A stretch of 19,104 nt of DNA from CBDUVZ01 sp965370805 (GCA_965370805.1 CBDUVZ010000055.1:1-19104); one strand, 5' to 3'. Counted from the first letter of the stretch, positions 6,320 to 13,446 are shown. Numbers and translations are program-made. Notes: generated by a model not told the origin, from the sequence alone.

Positions 6320-7162
6320 ATGCTTTGGCACTATCACTGTCCGGAATGCGGCCACCAAGTCGAAGTGCAGTGGGAATGGCTCAAGGAAACGGTTAACTGT
6401 CCTCACTGCCAGGCCAGCCACTACCCGGCCACTCCCGGCGAGGACCACTCCGCCTACGTCGACGAGGAAGTATGGCCCCAGGATATCCAGGAAGCGGTCA
6501 TCGCCCTGCACGGTACAACCTGCGCCGTCCCGGGCTGCTACAGCGAGTACTCGAAGCTGGTCCACCGCAAGTCGCTGTCCAACGGTGGCAGAACATCGGT
6601 CGATAACCTCCGGCCGATCTGCGCCCGGCACGCCGAAATGAAAGGCGACCAGGACTACGATGAATGGGTAGCCAACCTCCCCCCCGACGAAACCAGCGAG
6701 GAGGAACCCTTCGAGATAACCATCACCACCAGGTCTGAGCCTTCGCCGGAGGAAGGAATGTCCTTCCTGCCGCCCGGCCATGCCCATCCGCTCGCCGGCA
6801 AAGCCGGAATCCCGGCCCTGCCGCGCGGAATGCGTCTGATTGTGGCCGCGCCATTCCTGGCCGGCGCTCCGCGCTACGTCACGTTTCACTATGCCTGTCG
6901 CCTGGGGATCACCGACAACTGCCAGCTACGGCTGCTTGCCTGGCCTGCCACCGAGCCGAACGAGTTCGAGCGAGCCCTCCAGGCTCCGGCCCCGCCGCCG
7001 GCATTCAGTGAGCACGATGGCGACTCCGGAACCAACGGCACGGGCAAGCTGGAACTGCCGCTTCCTCCTGCCGCTGAAGGGATGTGGATCGCGGCCGCGA
7101 TACTGGTTGAAGAAAAAGGGAAGCCGGCAATCGAAAGCTACCTGCTGGCGGAAACCACCTAG
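6320..7162 (+). CDS. Zinc-ribbon and HNH-like domain protein with unknown C-terminal domain
   Basis: About 280 residues in three parts. Residues 1-35 form a zinc ribbon: CPECGH (Cys7, Cys10) and CPHC (Cys27, Cys30). Residues 60-115 fit an HNH nuclease fold: Cys67 and Cys72, then His81 in LVHRKSLSNGG, Asn95 in VDNL, and Cys100/His103 in ICARHAEMKGD. The usual Asp/Glu before the first His is Val here, so catalytic activity is uncertain. After an acidic linker, residues about 160-280 form an apparently beta-rich domain I do not recognise. Starts farther upstream (TTG 6257, ATG 6278) fall inside or before the predicted promoter, so ATG 6320 is preferred; GTG 6305 is an alternative. No clear Shine-Dalgarno site. 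Not adjacent to restriction, toxin or mobile-element genes; it converges on hisS 41 bp away. Confidence 0.7.
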   Translation: MLWHYHCPECGHQVEVQWEWLKETVNCPHCQASHYPATPGEDHSAYVDEEVWPQDIQEAVIALHGTTCAVPGCYSEYSKLVHRKSLSNGGRTSVDNLRPICARHAEMKGDQDYDEWVANLPPDETSEEEPFEITITTRSEPSPEEGMSFLPPGHAHPLAGKAGIPALPRGMRLIVAAPFLAGAPRYVTFHYACRLGITDNCQLRLLAWPATEPNEFERALQAPAPPPAFSEHDGDSGTNGTGKLELPLPPAAEGMWIAAAILVEEKGKPAIESYLLAETT

Positions 7163-7203
7163 CCGGCGGTCCTGTCAGTCGTGATTATGCCAGGGTCGCG
7201 GTC

Positions 7204-8460
7204 CTAGTCGCGAAACAACGCTCGAACCCGACCGGCAATCATCTCGTGCGGCACCTGCGTCTGCTCACCGGTCTCAAGGTCCTTGATTGAGTATGAACCC
7301 CGGGCCAGTTCGTCCGGCCCGACGATAACACAGCAGGAAGCGCGGGCTGCGTCGGCTGACTTGAACTGCTGCTTCGGCCGGCGGGCATCGTAGTCCACCT
7401 GGGCCGGAATCCCACCGGCTCTTAACCGGTCGACCAGGTCCCTCGCCTCGCCCAGCTCCGCCTCAGTCATCCACACAACAAAAGCCAGATGGCGTCGCTT
7501 CCCGCCCTCCGGCTCGGGCATCGCCAGTAGCGTCCGCTCCAGCCCGATTGCCAGTCCGATCCCCGGAGTGTCAGGCCCGCCGAACTCCTCGACCAGGTAG
7601 TCGTACCTGCCGCCCCCGCCCAAGCTGTCCTGAGCCCCGAGCCTGCCGGACACGTACTCGAATGTGGTCCGGCTGTAGTAGTCGAGGCCGCGGGCAAGCC
7701 GGTCGTTCAACTCATATTGTAAGTTTCGGCGGTCGAGTGCCTTGCGCACCTCACCGAAGTGCTTCTCGCACTCCTGGCACAGATGCTCGCGGGGCTTCGG
7801 CGCGTCGCCGACCAGTTGTCGGCAGGTTTCGTTCTTGCAGTCGAATACCCGGAGCGGGTTTCGTTCCATCCGGAGTCGGCAGTCGGAACAGAGTTCCTCC
7901 CGGTGTCCGGACAGAAAGCCGACCAGCTTCTCACGGTAGGCCGGCCGGCAGTTCCGGCACCCGGTCGAATTGAGCTGGGTCATGCAGTCCGCCACGCCCA
8001 GGTCGCGGAAGAACTCATCCCCGAAGCAGATCACGTCGGCATCCACCAGCGGACTCGCCTCACCCAGGACTTCGACCCCGAACTGGTTGAACTCGCGTTG
8101 CCGGCCTTTCTGCGGCCGGCCGTAGCGGAAGAACGGTCCGACATAGTACAGCCGACACGGAATCCGCACCCGGTTCTCCAGCACCGCACGAACGACCCCG
8201 GGCGTACCTTCCGGTCTCAGGGTCAACTCCCGGTCGGCCCGATCCCGGAAGGAGTACATCTCCTTGGTCACGATGTCCGAGCCGGGGCCCGACGACTTCA
8301 CAAACACGTCGGTATGCTCGAAAACCGGAGTTACAATCTCCTGATACCCATATCTCCGGGCCAGAATCCGGAAGACTTCTTCGGCCCATTGCTTACGCTC
8401 CGCCTCGGACGGAACGAAATCCCGGGTTCCTTTGGGCTTGGAGTGCTTCACGCTGCTCAT
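7204..8460 (-). CDS. hisS: Histidyl-tRNA synthetase
   Basis: A 418-residue class II aminoacyl-tRNA synthetase that charges tRNA-His with histidine in the cytoplasm. It opens with KGTRDFVPSE. Motif 2 is present (YYVGPFFRYGRPQKGRQREF), as are the histidine-specific LARGLDYYSRTTFEY, the glycine-rich GGGGRYDYLVEEFGG, and motif 3 'GIGLAIGLERTLLA'. The C-terminal anticodon-binding domain (about 325-418) starts at 'HLAFVVWMTEAE'. Between motif 2 and the LARGLDYY segment lies the cysteine-rich insertion common in one bacterial HisRS branch (GCRNC, CSDC, CQEC pairs), a probable zinc site. Its ATG overlaps the VanZ stop codon by 4 nt (ATGA), implying translational coupling. It is last in the minus-strand run and converges on the HNH gene. 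Confidence 0.97.
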   Translation of the reverse strand: MSSVKHSKPKGTRDFVPSEAERKQWAEEVFRILARRYGYQEIVTPVFEHTDVFVKSSGPGSDIVTKEMYSFRDRADRELTLRPEGTPGVVRAVLENRVRIPCRLYYVGPFFRYGRPQKGRQREFNQFGVEVLGEASPLVDADVICFGDEFFRDLGVADCMTQLNSTGCRNCRPAYREKLVGFLSGHREELCSDCRLRMERNPLRVFDCKNETCRQLVGDAPKPREHLCQECEKHFGEVRKALDRRNLQYELNDRLARGLDYYSRTTFEYVSGRLGAQDSLGGGGRYDYLVEEFGGPDTPGIGLAIGLERTLLAMPEPEGGKRRHLAFVVWMTEAELGEARDLVDRLRAGGIPAQVDYDARRPKQQFKSADAARASCCVIVGPDELARGSYSIKDLETGEQTQVPHEMIAGRVRALFRD

Positions 8461-8846
8461 CGTCTGCTCAGCCTCACCGACGTCTCAAACAGCCCCACCC
8501 CGAGCAGAACCCCGATGACATTGGCCAGCAGGTCCACCCGGTCGAAAGTCCGGTGCGGTAGCTTCTTCTGCAGCAACTCCGTGCCGACCGCCACCGGCAG
8601 AACCACCAGCAGCGAGAACCACGGAGCGGCAGCCTGGGCCAGCACTCCCATTGCGGTAAACATCCCGGTGTGGACCACTTTGTCGAACCCGCGCCCGATA
8701 ATCGGCCGGTCCGAATCGATTGGAATCGTGAGTGCCGTCACCGTTATCACGGTCCAGACGGCGAGGACGATCCAGGCCCGGCTCCGGCCGCGTCTCATTT
8801 CAACAAAGACGAATGTCTGGTTCGCTGACGGACCGGTTTTTCTCAT
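8457..8846 (-). CDS. VanZ-family membrane protein
   Basis: A 129-residue membrane protein with about four hydrophobic segments (roughly 24-43, 58-75, 78-92 and 105-120). It carries the VanZ family mark: a conserved acidic/His cluster 'GFDKVVHTGMFTAMGVL' on the second helix, followed by GTELLQKKLPHRTFDRVDLL, where the Glu and the 'R.FD..D...N' pattern are typical. VanZ gives low-level teicoplanin resistance in enterococci by an unknown mechanism; most chromosomal relatives have no assigned role. No glycopeptide resistance genes are nearby. The ATG at 8846 lies in the heptamer array and has no ribosome site; the internal ATG at 8798 is a reasonable alternative. The stop overlaps the hisS start by 4 nt. 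Confidence 0.82.
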   Translation of the reverse strand: MRKTGPSANQTFVFVEMRRGRSRAWIVLAVWTVITVTALTIPIDSDRPIIGRGFDKVVHTGMFTAMGVLAQAAAPWFSLLVVLPVAVGTELLQKKLPHRTFDRVDLLANVIGVLLGVGLFETSVRLSRR

Positions 8847-8879
8847 TCGTCATTCGGAATTCGCCGTTCGTCATTTGCG
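8845..8879 (-). repeat. 7-bp-period array A (between V-ATPase D and VanZ genes)
   Basis: Five consecutive 7-bp units of the form ATTCGNN on the plus strand (NNCGAAT in the mRNA sense), with no slippage. Units begin at 8845, 8852, 8859, 8866 and 8873; the fourth has G for A and the fifth reads ATTTGCG. The TGA stop of the ATPase subunit gene (8871-8873) and the annotated ATG of vanZ (8844-8846) fall within it or at its edge. Confidence 0.75.
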
Positions 8880-9488
8880 AATGATCTCTTTGACCCGCAT
8901 CAGCCGGGTCAGCGCTCCCCGCTCGTTTTCGGACAGCTTCAGCGTAATCGACTTAACCGTGTCCTCGATGTCCGGTATCAACACAAACTCAAGCGCGTTC
9001 ACCCTCCGCCTGGTCTTCTCCATTTCGTCTGCCAGCAACTCCAGCGTCTTCTCCTTCTCAGCCAGGACCAGCAGCGAATCGAGCAGCTTGTCCAGTGCCG
9101 CCAGCGCGAAATCCAGCTCGGCGGAAGTGGTGGAGAATCCGTAGCACCGGATCCTGCCTGATATTTCCTTCTTGAAGACCGGCACCTTGATATTCAGGAT
9201 GTTCCTGGTCTCAACCTGGACTGTCATCTTTCTGGTCGGCAGCATCACCGCCTCGTCCAGGTACTCCGGAGGAAATGCATTGCGCGCCACCGCAAACCTG
9301 CCGAGAATCCGGCCGGTTTCCTTCTCCACCCTTTCCCGGTGCGCCCGGATTTCCTCAACCAGCGCCAGAATCTGGCGCATCAACTCTTCCTGCTTGTCCT
9401 TCAGCAGCTTGTGCCCGCGGCGGGCCACCGCCAGCCGCTTCCGCAGCCGCAGCAACTGCATCCGGGTTGCACTTACCGGCAGTATCAT
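8871..9488 (-). CDS. atpD: V/A-type ATPase subunit D
   Basis: A 205-residue central-stalk subunit of a V/A-type ATPase (the archaeal/bacterial V-type subunit D, not the F-type beta subunit that shares this symbol). It forms a long coiled coil that rotates inside the A3B3 head. The N terminus has the diagnostic pattern 'ATRMQLLRLRKRLAVARRGH' followed by KLLKDKQEELMRQ. Two long heptad-rich helices (about 5-75 and 125-190) flank a short central region (GRIRCYGFSTTSAELD). The C-terminal helix ends in 'RRRVNALEFVLIPDIEDTVK', the most conserved part of the family. Normally it sits in an operon with subunits A, B, E, I and K; none is in this window. No Shine-Dalgarno site is visible before ATG 9488. 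The TGA stop is supplied by the heptamer array. Confidence 0.93.
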   Translation of the reverse strand: MILPVSATRMQLLRLRKRLAVARRGHKLLKDKQEELMRQILALVEEIRAHRERVEKETGRILGRFAVARNAFPPEYLDEAVMLPTRKMTVQVETRNILNIKVPVFKKEISGRIRCYGFSTTSAELDFALAALDKLLDSLLVLAEKEKTLELLADEMEKTRRRVNALEFVLIPDIEDTVKSITLKLSENERGALTRLMRVKEIIRK

Positions 9489-9516
9489 GACTCGGGATTG
9501 CGGATACCGCTACGCG

Positions 9517-9539
9517 GCAGACGCATTCCGCGCGTCCGC
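9517..9539. promoter_or_regulatory. 8-bp inverted repeat upstream of V-ATPase subunit D
   Basis: GCAGACGC (9517-9524) pairs with GCGTCCGC (9532-9539), one wobble pair, around a 7-nt loop, 29 nt upstream of the ATPase subunit start. With no T-tract it is not a clear terminator. It could be an attenuated terminator after the 71-residue gene or a leader structure. The remaining bases between 9489 and 9658 show nothing else. Confidence 0.3.
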
Positions 9540-9658
9540 TGGAGGATGGAACACACTGTCAGCATTGAGCCATCCAAAGGTACATCGAGCCGTCTACGGC
9601 GCTTTCGTCAGACTCAATCGTCCAACTCACTCGGTCCGTCGCCCGGTGCCGTTCCGCT

Positions 9659-9874
9659 TCAGGCAGTCGCTCCCATTTCGGGTGGCTCCTCTGCCCAGGC
9701 TCCTCCGCCCCTCTCTTCCACGAATCCGAACGCCGTCTCCCTTGAGAACATGGCGACTGTCACGTCTCCGACGTGGAACTCGAACGCGCCCTCGGTGATT
9801 TTCACCGTCTCCGCCTCGAAACTCACCTGCGAGCGTCCCGTCTTCGTGTCCAGGTAAACAGCATAGTTCTTCAT
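9659..9874 (-). CDS. Small protein of unknown function (71 aa)
   Basis: A 71-residue protein with a strong start context: AGGAGGT at 9879-9885, 4 nt before ATG 9874, behind a good promoter. No signal peptide or membrane segment. Residues 1-52 alternate polar and hydrophobic residues in what look like five beta strands (YAVYLDTKTGRSQVSFEAET, then VKITEGAFEFHVGD and VTVAMFSRETAFGFVEE), suggesting a small barrel or SH3-like fold. The C-terminal 18 residues (RGGGAWAEEPPEMGATA) are Gly/Pro/Glu-rich and probably disordered. I do not recognise the family. It stands as its own transcription unit between the TPR gene and the V-ATPase subunit gene; the next gene starts 170 bp downstream, so co-transcription is possible. 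Confidence 0.7.
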   Translation of the reverse strand: MKNYAVYLDTKTGRSQVSFEAETVKITEGAFEFHVGDVTVAMFSRETAFGFVEERGGGAWAEEPPEMGATA

Positions 9875-9922
9875 TGCTACCTCCTGCTCGGGCTGCTTCC
9901 TCTGGCTGCTATCATCTCTCCG

Positions 9923-9950
9923 AGGATAGCGAGAGCCGGGCGCATGTCAA
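9923..9950 (-). promoter_or_regulatory. Promoter for the 71-residue protein
   Basis: Minus strand: TTGACA (9945-9950), 16-bp spacer, TATCCT (9923-9928). It gives a leader of about 42 nt that ends with a strong AGGAGGT ribosome site. Confidence 0.6.
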
Positions 9951-9959
9951 CCGGCCGCG

Positions 9960-11561
9960 CTACTCCGGGTAGAAACTGACTTCGATGAAAGGCACGAACT
10001 CCCCGCCATCGCCGATGACCTTCGCCTCCCGCACGCCGAGTTCAATCGTGGCTGAGGCGAGTTGGTAGCGCATGCTCGGCCACCAGCAGACTTCCACGTT
10101 GACGTGATAGTTGCCCGGCTCGACCCTTCCGCCTTTGCTGTCCTTCAGGTCCCAGACGTAGATGTGATGCCCGAGGTCGATGCTCGCGCCGGTAACCGCT
10201 TCGCAGCCCTCGAACCCGGAGGATTTCGCCCAGCGCGGCAGGTCCACCTGGGCGCCTTTGGCGTACCCGCTGAACCCGGAGACGTACACCGTCTTGACAA
10301 ACTCCCCGTCTTCATCCTGTATCCAGATTGCGGTCTGGGGCGGCAGTTCGTCCTTGAAACCGAGAATGAAGTCAATCGCCAGCACCGGCTTCTCGTACTT
10401 CGCCGGGTCGAACCGCTTCACGTCCGGGCTGAGTGCTGCCAGCACCGCATCGGCCACCTCGGTCTCCCCGTGCCGGGACACCACCTGTATCCAGTAGCTC
10501 ATCGCCTTGCGCTGGTATCCGAGACCGAGGTAGTAGAGCGCCTCGGCTTTCGATTCCTTACCCGCATCGCTGCCGGTCACGAGTTCAAGGTCCGCGATTG
10601 CCGCATCAAGCTTGCCGACGAAGAACGGCATCTGAATCCCGGATATCCCTCGCCACAGCCTGAGTTCCATGTCTTCCGGGGCCAGTTCGACCGCCCGGTC
10701 CAGCGCCCGTACCAGTTCGAAAGCCAAGTTGGTGCGTAGGTCCGTGTTCAGGGCAATCTGCTCGTCGTAACCGACGCTGGCCAGTTCCTGCACCGCCCGG
10801 GCGAGGAATTCGAACGCCTCACGATTCGAAAAATCAAGTTCGGTCGCTTTCCTCAACGCTTCGGCCGCGTCGGCATACTCCCCGGCATCAAGGGATGCCT
10901 TGCCCAGTTCGACCAGTTCCGCCGGGTCATCGGGAAGCTCCTGCACCGCAGGCAACTGCTCTTCCATGACCACTGCAAGTCGGCCGATACTCTGTTCCGC
11001 CCGTTTGGCCGGCTCGGTTCCGGGTGCCAGCCCGATCACCTTCTCGAATGCGGCCTTCGCCCTGCCCGGGTCTTCCTTCTTGAGATACCCTGCGCCCAGC
11101 AGGTTGTACGCGCTGACAGCAGTTTCGTCCGGGACAGCACCGTCGGATTCCTCATGCATCGCGACGACGAATTCGAGGTCGGCAATCCCGCGGTCCAGTC
11201 TGCCGAGGAACTCGGGCACATTTACCCCCATCAGGCCGCGGTAGAAACGCGCGGTCACATTGACCGAATCGAGCGCAACCGCCCGGTCCAGGTGCTGGAA
11301 CGACAGTGACGACAGCCGACCCGCTTCCATGAAGTCCTGAGCCCGGCCCGCCTGCATGCCGACGTATGCCCCGAGATACGCGTGCGCCTCTGCACTCAAC
11401 GGGTGCTCCTGGACCGCCTGCTCCATGACCGCCGCCGCCAGGTCCACGCCGACGGAATCCCGCAGGCATCTCGCTCTCTCAACGTATTCATCCACGCTTT
11501 CGGCTGACAACAGACCGGCGGCGCAAGTGACGACCGCCAACACTGCAATTGCTGATTTCAC
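9960..11561 (-). CDS. Exported TPR protein with C-terminal DUF2271-like domain
   Basis: About 533 residues. A signal peptide (KSAIAVLAVVTCAAGLLSAE) is followed by helical repeats to about residue 385, tetratricopeptide-like: 'HPLSAEAHAYLGAYVG', 'LLGAGYLKKEDPGRAKAAFE' and 'LGKASLDAGEYADAAEALRK'. A pair of longer related blocks containing 'DRAVALDSVNVTARFYRGL' and 'DRAVELAPEDMELRLWRGI' suggests an internal duplication. The C-terminal domain (about 390-533) has the DUF2271-like pattern PQTAIWIQDEDGEFVKTVYV, EAVTGASIDLGHHIYVWDLK and EPGNYHVNVEVCWWPSMRYQ, a beta-sandwich seen in periplasmic proteins next to FMN/iron-reductase-type genes. Start GTG 11561 is chosen for its GGGAGG ribosome site and because it exposes the signal peptide; an upstream in-frame start at 11609 would overlap the preceding gene. 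It follows that gene by 40 nt. Confidence 0.75.
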   Translation of the reverse strand: MKSAIAVLAVVTCAAGLLSAESVDEYVERARCLRDSVGVDLAAAVMEQAVQEHPLSAEAHAYLGAYVGMQAGRAQDFMEAGRLSSLSFQHLDRAVALDSVNVTARFYRGLMGVNVPEFLGRLDRGIADLEFVVAMHEESDGAVPDETAVSAYNLLGAGYLKKEDPGRAKAAFEKVIGLAPGTEPAKRAEQSIGRLAVVMEEQLPAVQELPDDPAELVELGKASLDAGEYADAAEALRKATELDFSNREAFEFLARAVQELASVGYDEQIALNTDLRTNLAFELVRALDRAVELAPEDMELRLWRGISGIQMPFFVGKLDAAIADLELVTGSDAGKESKAEALYYLGLGYQRKAMSYWIQVVSRHGETEVADAVLAALSPDVKRFDPAKYEKPVLAIDFILGFKDELPPQTAIWIQDEDGEFVKTVYVSGFSGYAKGAQVDLPRWAKSSGFEGCEAVTGASIDLGHHIYVWDLKDSKGGRVEPGNYHVNVEVCWWPSMRYQLASATIELGVREAKVIGDGGEFVPFIEVSFYPE

Positions 11562-11601
11562 GGTTTCCTCCCGGTCAAGCAGCCGGATACGCACGGGCCG
11601 G

Positions 11602-12675
11602 CTACGCATCTTCAGCCGGAGGCTGGAGCTTGTAGTAAGTCAGGCCGCGCTTCTCGTGCCATGCGGCCGGGTCTTCGAAATAGGCGATAATCTCCTGGTA
11701 CTCACGGTCGGTCAGGAAACTCACTTCCCGTGGCACCTTCTGCGACAATGCAGCCCGACGGTCGGTAAGATACCAGAGCTGTACGTCCAGATCGGCAAGG
11801 TCTTTCTCCCCGCCCTGACGTCGGTCGAAGACAACGAAGCAGGAATCGATTTGCCCGCCCCATTCGCGAATCTCCCGTATCACCCGGGCCTTGGTCCAGC
11901 CGTGCACCAGGGTGTCATCAACCAGCAGCACCTTCTTGCGAAAGAGTTCATGGCTCTTGATGCCCTCGAAAATGCTCGCTTCCGGATAGCGCCGATTGCG
12001 CCGGGCGAAGAACATCGGCTTGTGCAGCTTGTGCGCCAGGACCGCGGCGATTCCGATGCTGCCCGCCTCGATGCCGCAGACGGCGTCAAACTCCAGGTTG
12101 CGCAGCAGCAGCGCGGCCGACCCGAGAATGAAGTCGTTCACCTCCGGGTAGTTGGCGAGACCTTTCACGTCGATGTATATCGGGCTCCGGTTCCGACGCA
12201 TGTCTACCTTGAACAGCGGCCGCAGGTCGCCCAGGTGCACTTTGATCGCCCCGATCTGCCACAGCACTGCGGCTACGGTCTCGGCCAGGTTGCCGCGCAT
12301 CAGTCGCCGGATTGCCAGCAGGTCAGGCCGGATGATTCGCTGCTCTCGCAGCAGACGGTAGAACTTGGTCGCCTCCTCGGGTCCGGAATCATCCCCGAGG
12401 CACTCGAACCCGAGCCGGGTCTCCTCGATGTCGTACACCACATGGAAGCTGCCCAGCTTCCTCCCGGCTGCCAGGAAATCCCAGGTATCGGCATTGGCTT
12501 CCCGCACCCGGTCGCCAAGCCGGTCCGCACCGGGATTGACGAACTCCCGGTAGGTTTCGAAAGCATCGCGGGCCAACTGGTCCGCTTCTTCGTATTCGAG
12601 AATGTACGGGGTCACCGCTTCGACCAATCCATCGACGGCTTTGATATCCTGCAGTGGAACCTGAACGAGCTTCAC
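11602..12675 (-). CDS. Phosphoribosyltransferase-domain protein (orotate PRTase-like fold) with extra N-terminal domain
   Basis: About 357 residues. The C-terminal half holds a type I phosphoribosyltransferase domain: 'IYIDVKGLANYPEVN' (start of the PyrE-like core), 'FDAVCGIEAGSIGIAAVLAH', 'KPMFFARR', the PRPP-binding motif VLLVDDTLVHG (about 249-259) and a 'CFVVFDRRQGGEKDLADLDV' strand-loop typical of orotate PRTases. The N-terminal 150 residues are unrelated to known PyrE; they contain 'YREFVNPGADRLGDRVREAN' and a helical segment with MRGNLAETVAAVLWQIGAIK. Substrate unknown: it could be a nucleobase salvage or regulatory enzyme. True PyrE is about 200 residues, so this is not a plain pyrE. 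Start GTG 12675 is preferred to TTG 12690; neither has a good ribosome site. Confidence 0.7.
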   Translation of the reverse strand: MKLVQVPLQDIKAVDGLVEAVTPYILEYEEADQLARDAFETYREFVNPGADRLGDRVREANADTWDFLAAGRKLGSFHVVYDIEETRLGFECLGDDSGPEEATKFYRLLREQRIIRPDLLAIRRLMRGNLAETVAAVLWQIGAIKVHLGDLRPLFKVDMRRNRSPIYIDVKGLANYPEVNDFILGSAALLLRNLEFDAVCGIEAGSIGIAAVLAHKLHKPMFFARRNRRYPEASIFEGIKSHELFRKKVLLVDDTLVHGWTKARVIREIREWGGQIDSCFVVFDRRQGGEKDLADLDVQLWYLTDRRAALSQKVPREVSFLTDREYQEIIAYFEDPAAWHEKRGLTYYKLQPPAEDA

Positions 12676-12704
12676 AACCGAGCCTCGCAACCGACGCGGA
12701 CGGA

Positions 12705-12740
12705 ATAGGACTTATGGGACCTATTGGACCGATAGACACG
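12705..12740 (-). repeat. 9-bp-period array between coaE and the PRTase gene
   Basis: Four consecutive 9-bp units on the plus strand, pattern ATNGGACNN, starting at 12705, 12714, 12723 and 12732 (the last decayed to ATAGACACG). It occupies the short gap between two co-oriented genes, like the 7-bp arrays, and shares their unit start AT and unspecified last two bases. Confidence 0.65.
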
Positions 12741-12753
12741 CATGCGCTGCGAG

Positions 12754-13392
12754 TCAGGAACCGGCTCTGAGATTCTGGAACCGTGCGCTGTAGAAGAAGT
12801 TCCAGAGCGCGCGGGACTTGCGCCTGAGTTCGGCCAGGGACCCTTTGTTCTCAAGCACAAACCCGGCCCGGCGCCAGACCTTGGAGTCCGGGTCCTGAAG
12901 TTTCAGCCTGCGTTTGGCTTCCTGAGCGGACAGACCGTCCTCGGTGAGTCGCTTCACCTTGAGCCGTTCCGGCGCCGTCACGAGAATCGCGACGTCCATC
13001 TCCTTGTCCAGGCCCACAGTGAAAAGCAACGCCGCATCCAGTATCACCAGTCCCTTCTTGTACCGGGCGATTTCCTTGCGAATCCGCGCGAGAAGCGACG
13101 GGTGAACGATAGCATTCAGTCTCTTCAGACTCGCCTTGCTGGCAAATGCCTTCTCGGCCAGCGCCTTGCGGTCGACCTGACCGTTCTTGGTCAGGATTCC
13201 CTTGCCAAAGACCTTCACCAGCTTCGTGTACTCCGGGGTATTCCGGCGCAGCAGGGTCCAGCTCATCTGGTCGGCATCAATCACCTTGGCGCCGTACCGT
13301 TTGAGTTCCCGGACCACCGACGTCTTGCCCGAGCCGGTATTCCCGCCGATGCCGACAACCAGCCGGTCTCCGGACAGCTTGCGATCAAACAT
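12754..13392 (-). CDS. coaE: Dephospho-CoA kinase
   Basis: A 212-residue cytoplasmic kinase for the last step of coenzyme A synthesis, phosphorylating the 3'-hydroxyl of dephospho-CoA with ATP. The P-loop is GGNTGSGKT (16-24), a slight variant of the family's usual GGIGSGKS. It is followed by 'GAKVIDADQMSWTLL' with the conserved Asp pair, 'RKALAEKAFASKASLKRLNA' then 'IVHPSL' (the conserved HP), a strand 'GLVILDAALLFTVGLDKEMD' (usually DxPLLFE), and VTAPERLKVKRL with the conserved Arg. The C-terminal 'RRRLKLQDPDSKVWRRAGFV' with LxxQ and 'AD.vi.N' replaced by 'AGFVLENKG' fits the family. No ribosome site is visible before ATG 13392. It lies 54 nt after etfB across a heptamer array. CoA supply fits with the acp/fabF genes upstream. 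Confidence 0.92.
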   Translation of the reverse strand: MFDRKLSGDRLVVGIGGNTGSGKTSVVRELKRYGAKVIDADQMSWTLLRRNTPEYTKLVKVFGKGILTKNGQVDRKALAEKAFASKASLKRLNAIVHPSLLARIRKEIARYKKGLVILDAALLFTVGLDKEMDVAILVTAPERLKVKRLTEDGLSAQEAKRRLKLQDPDSKVWRRAGFVLENKGSLAELRRKSRALWNFFYSARFQNLRAGS

Positions 13393-13404
13393 ATTCAGTT
13401 TCGC

Positions 13405-13446
13405 ATTCCAAACTTCGGATTCGGAATTCGGAATTCGACATTTCTC
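13405..13446 (-). repeat. 7-bp-period array B (between etfB and coaE)
   Basis: Six consecutive 7-bp units (plus-strand starts 13405, 13412, 13419, 13426, 13433 and 13440), pattern ATTCGNN; the two central units are identical (ATTCGGA). The array abuts the etfB stop codon at 13447. The sense-strand 3'-end unit is TTGGAAT, the same as in array C. Confidence 0.8.

Noticed and set aside
7163..7203. Terminator between the convergent HNH and hisS genes
   Set aside because: The 41-bp gap shows no stable stem followed by a T-tract on either strand.
8457..8846. Glycopeptide (vancomycin/teicoplanin) resistance gene
   Set aside because: Only the VanZ family fold is supported; no vanA/H/X/R/S relatives are nearby, and such proteins are common in bacteria without resistance.
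8845..8879. CRISPR-like or REP/palindromic element
   Set aside because: The units are 7 bp, directly adjacent, not palindromic as a whole, and without unique spacers, so neither term applies.
7759..9144. 461-codon open frame on the plus strand
   Set aside because: It lies antisense to hisS, vanZ and V-ATPase subunit D, which carry clear family motifs. The translation is Arg/Pro/Ser-rich with no recognisable domain.
11356..12708. 450-codon open frame on the plus strand
   Set aside because: Antisense shadow of the phosphoribosyltransferase and TPR genes, produced by GC-rich codon use; no ribosome site or domain.
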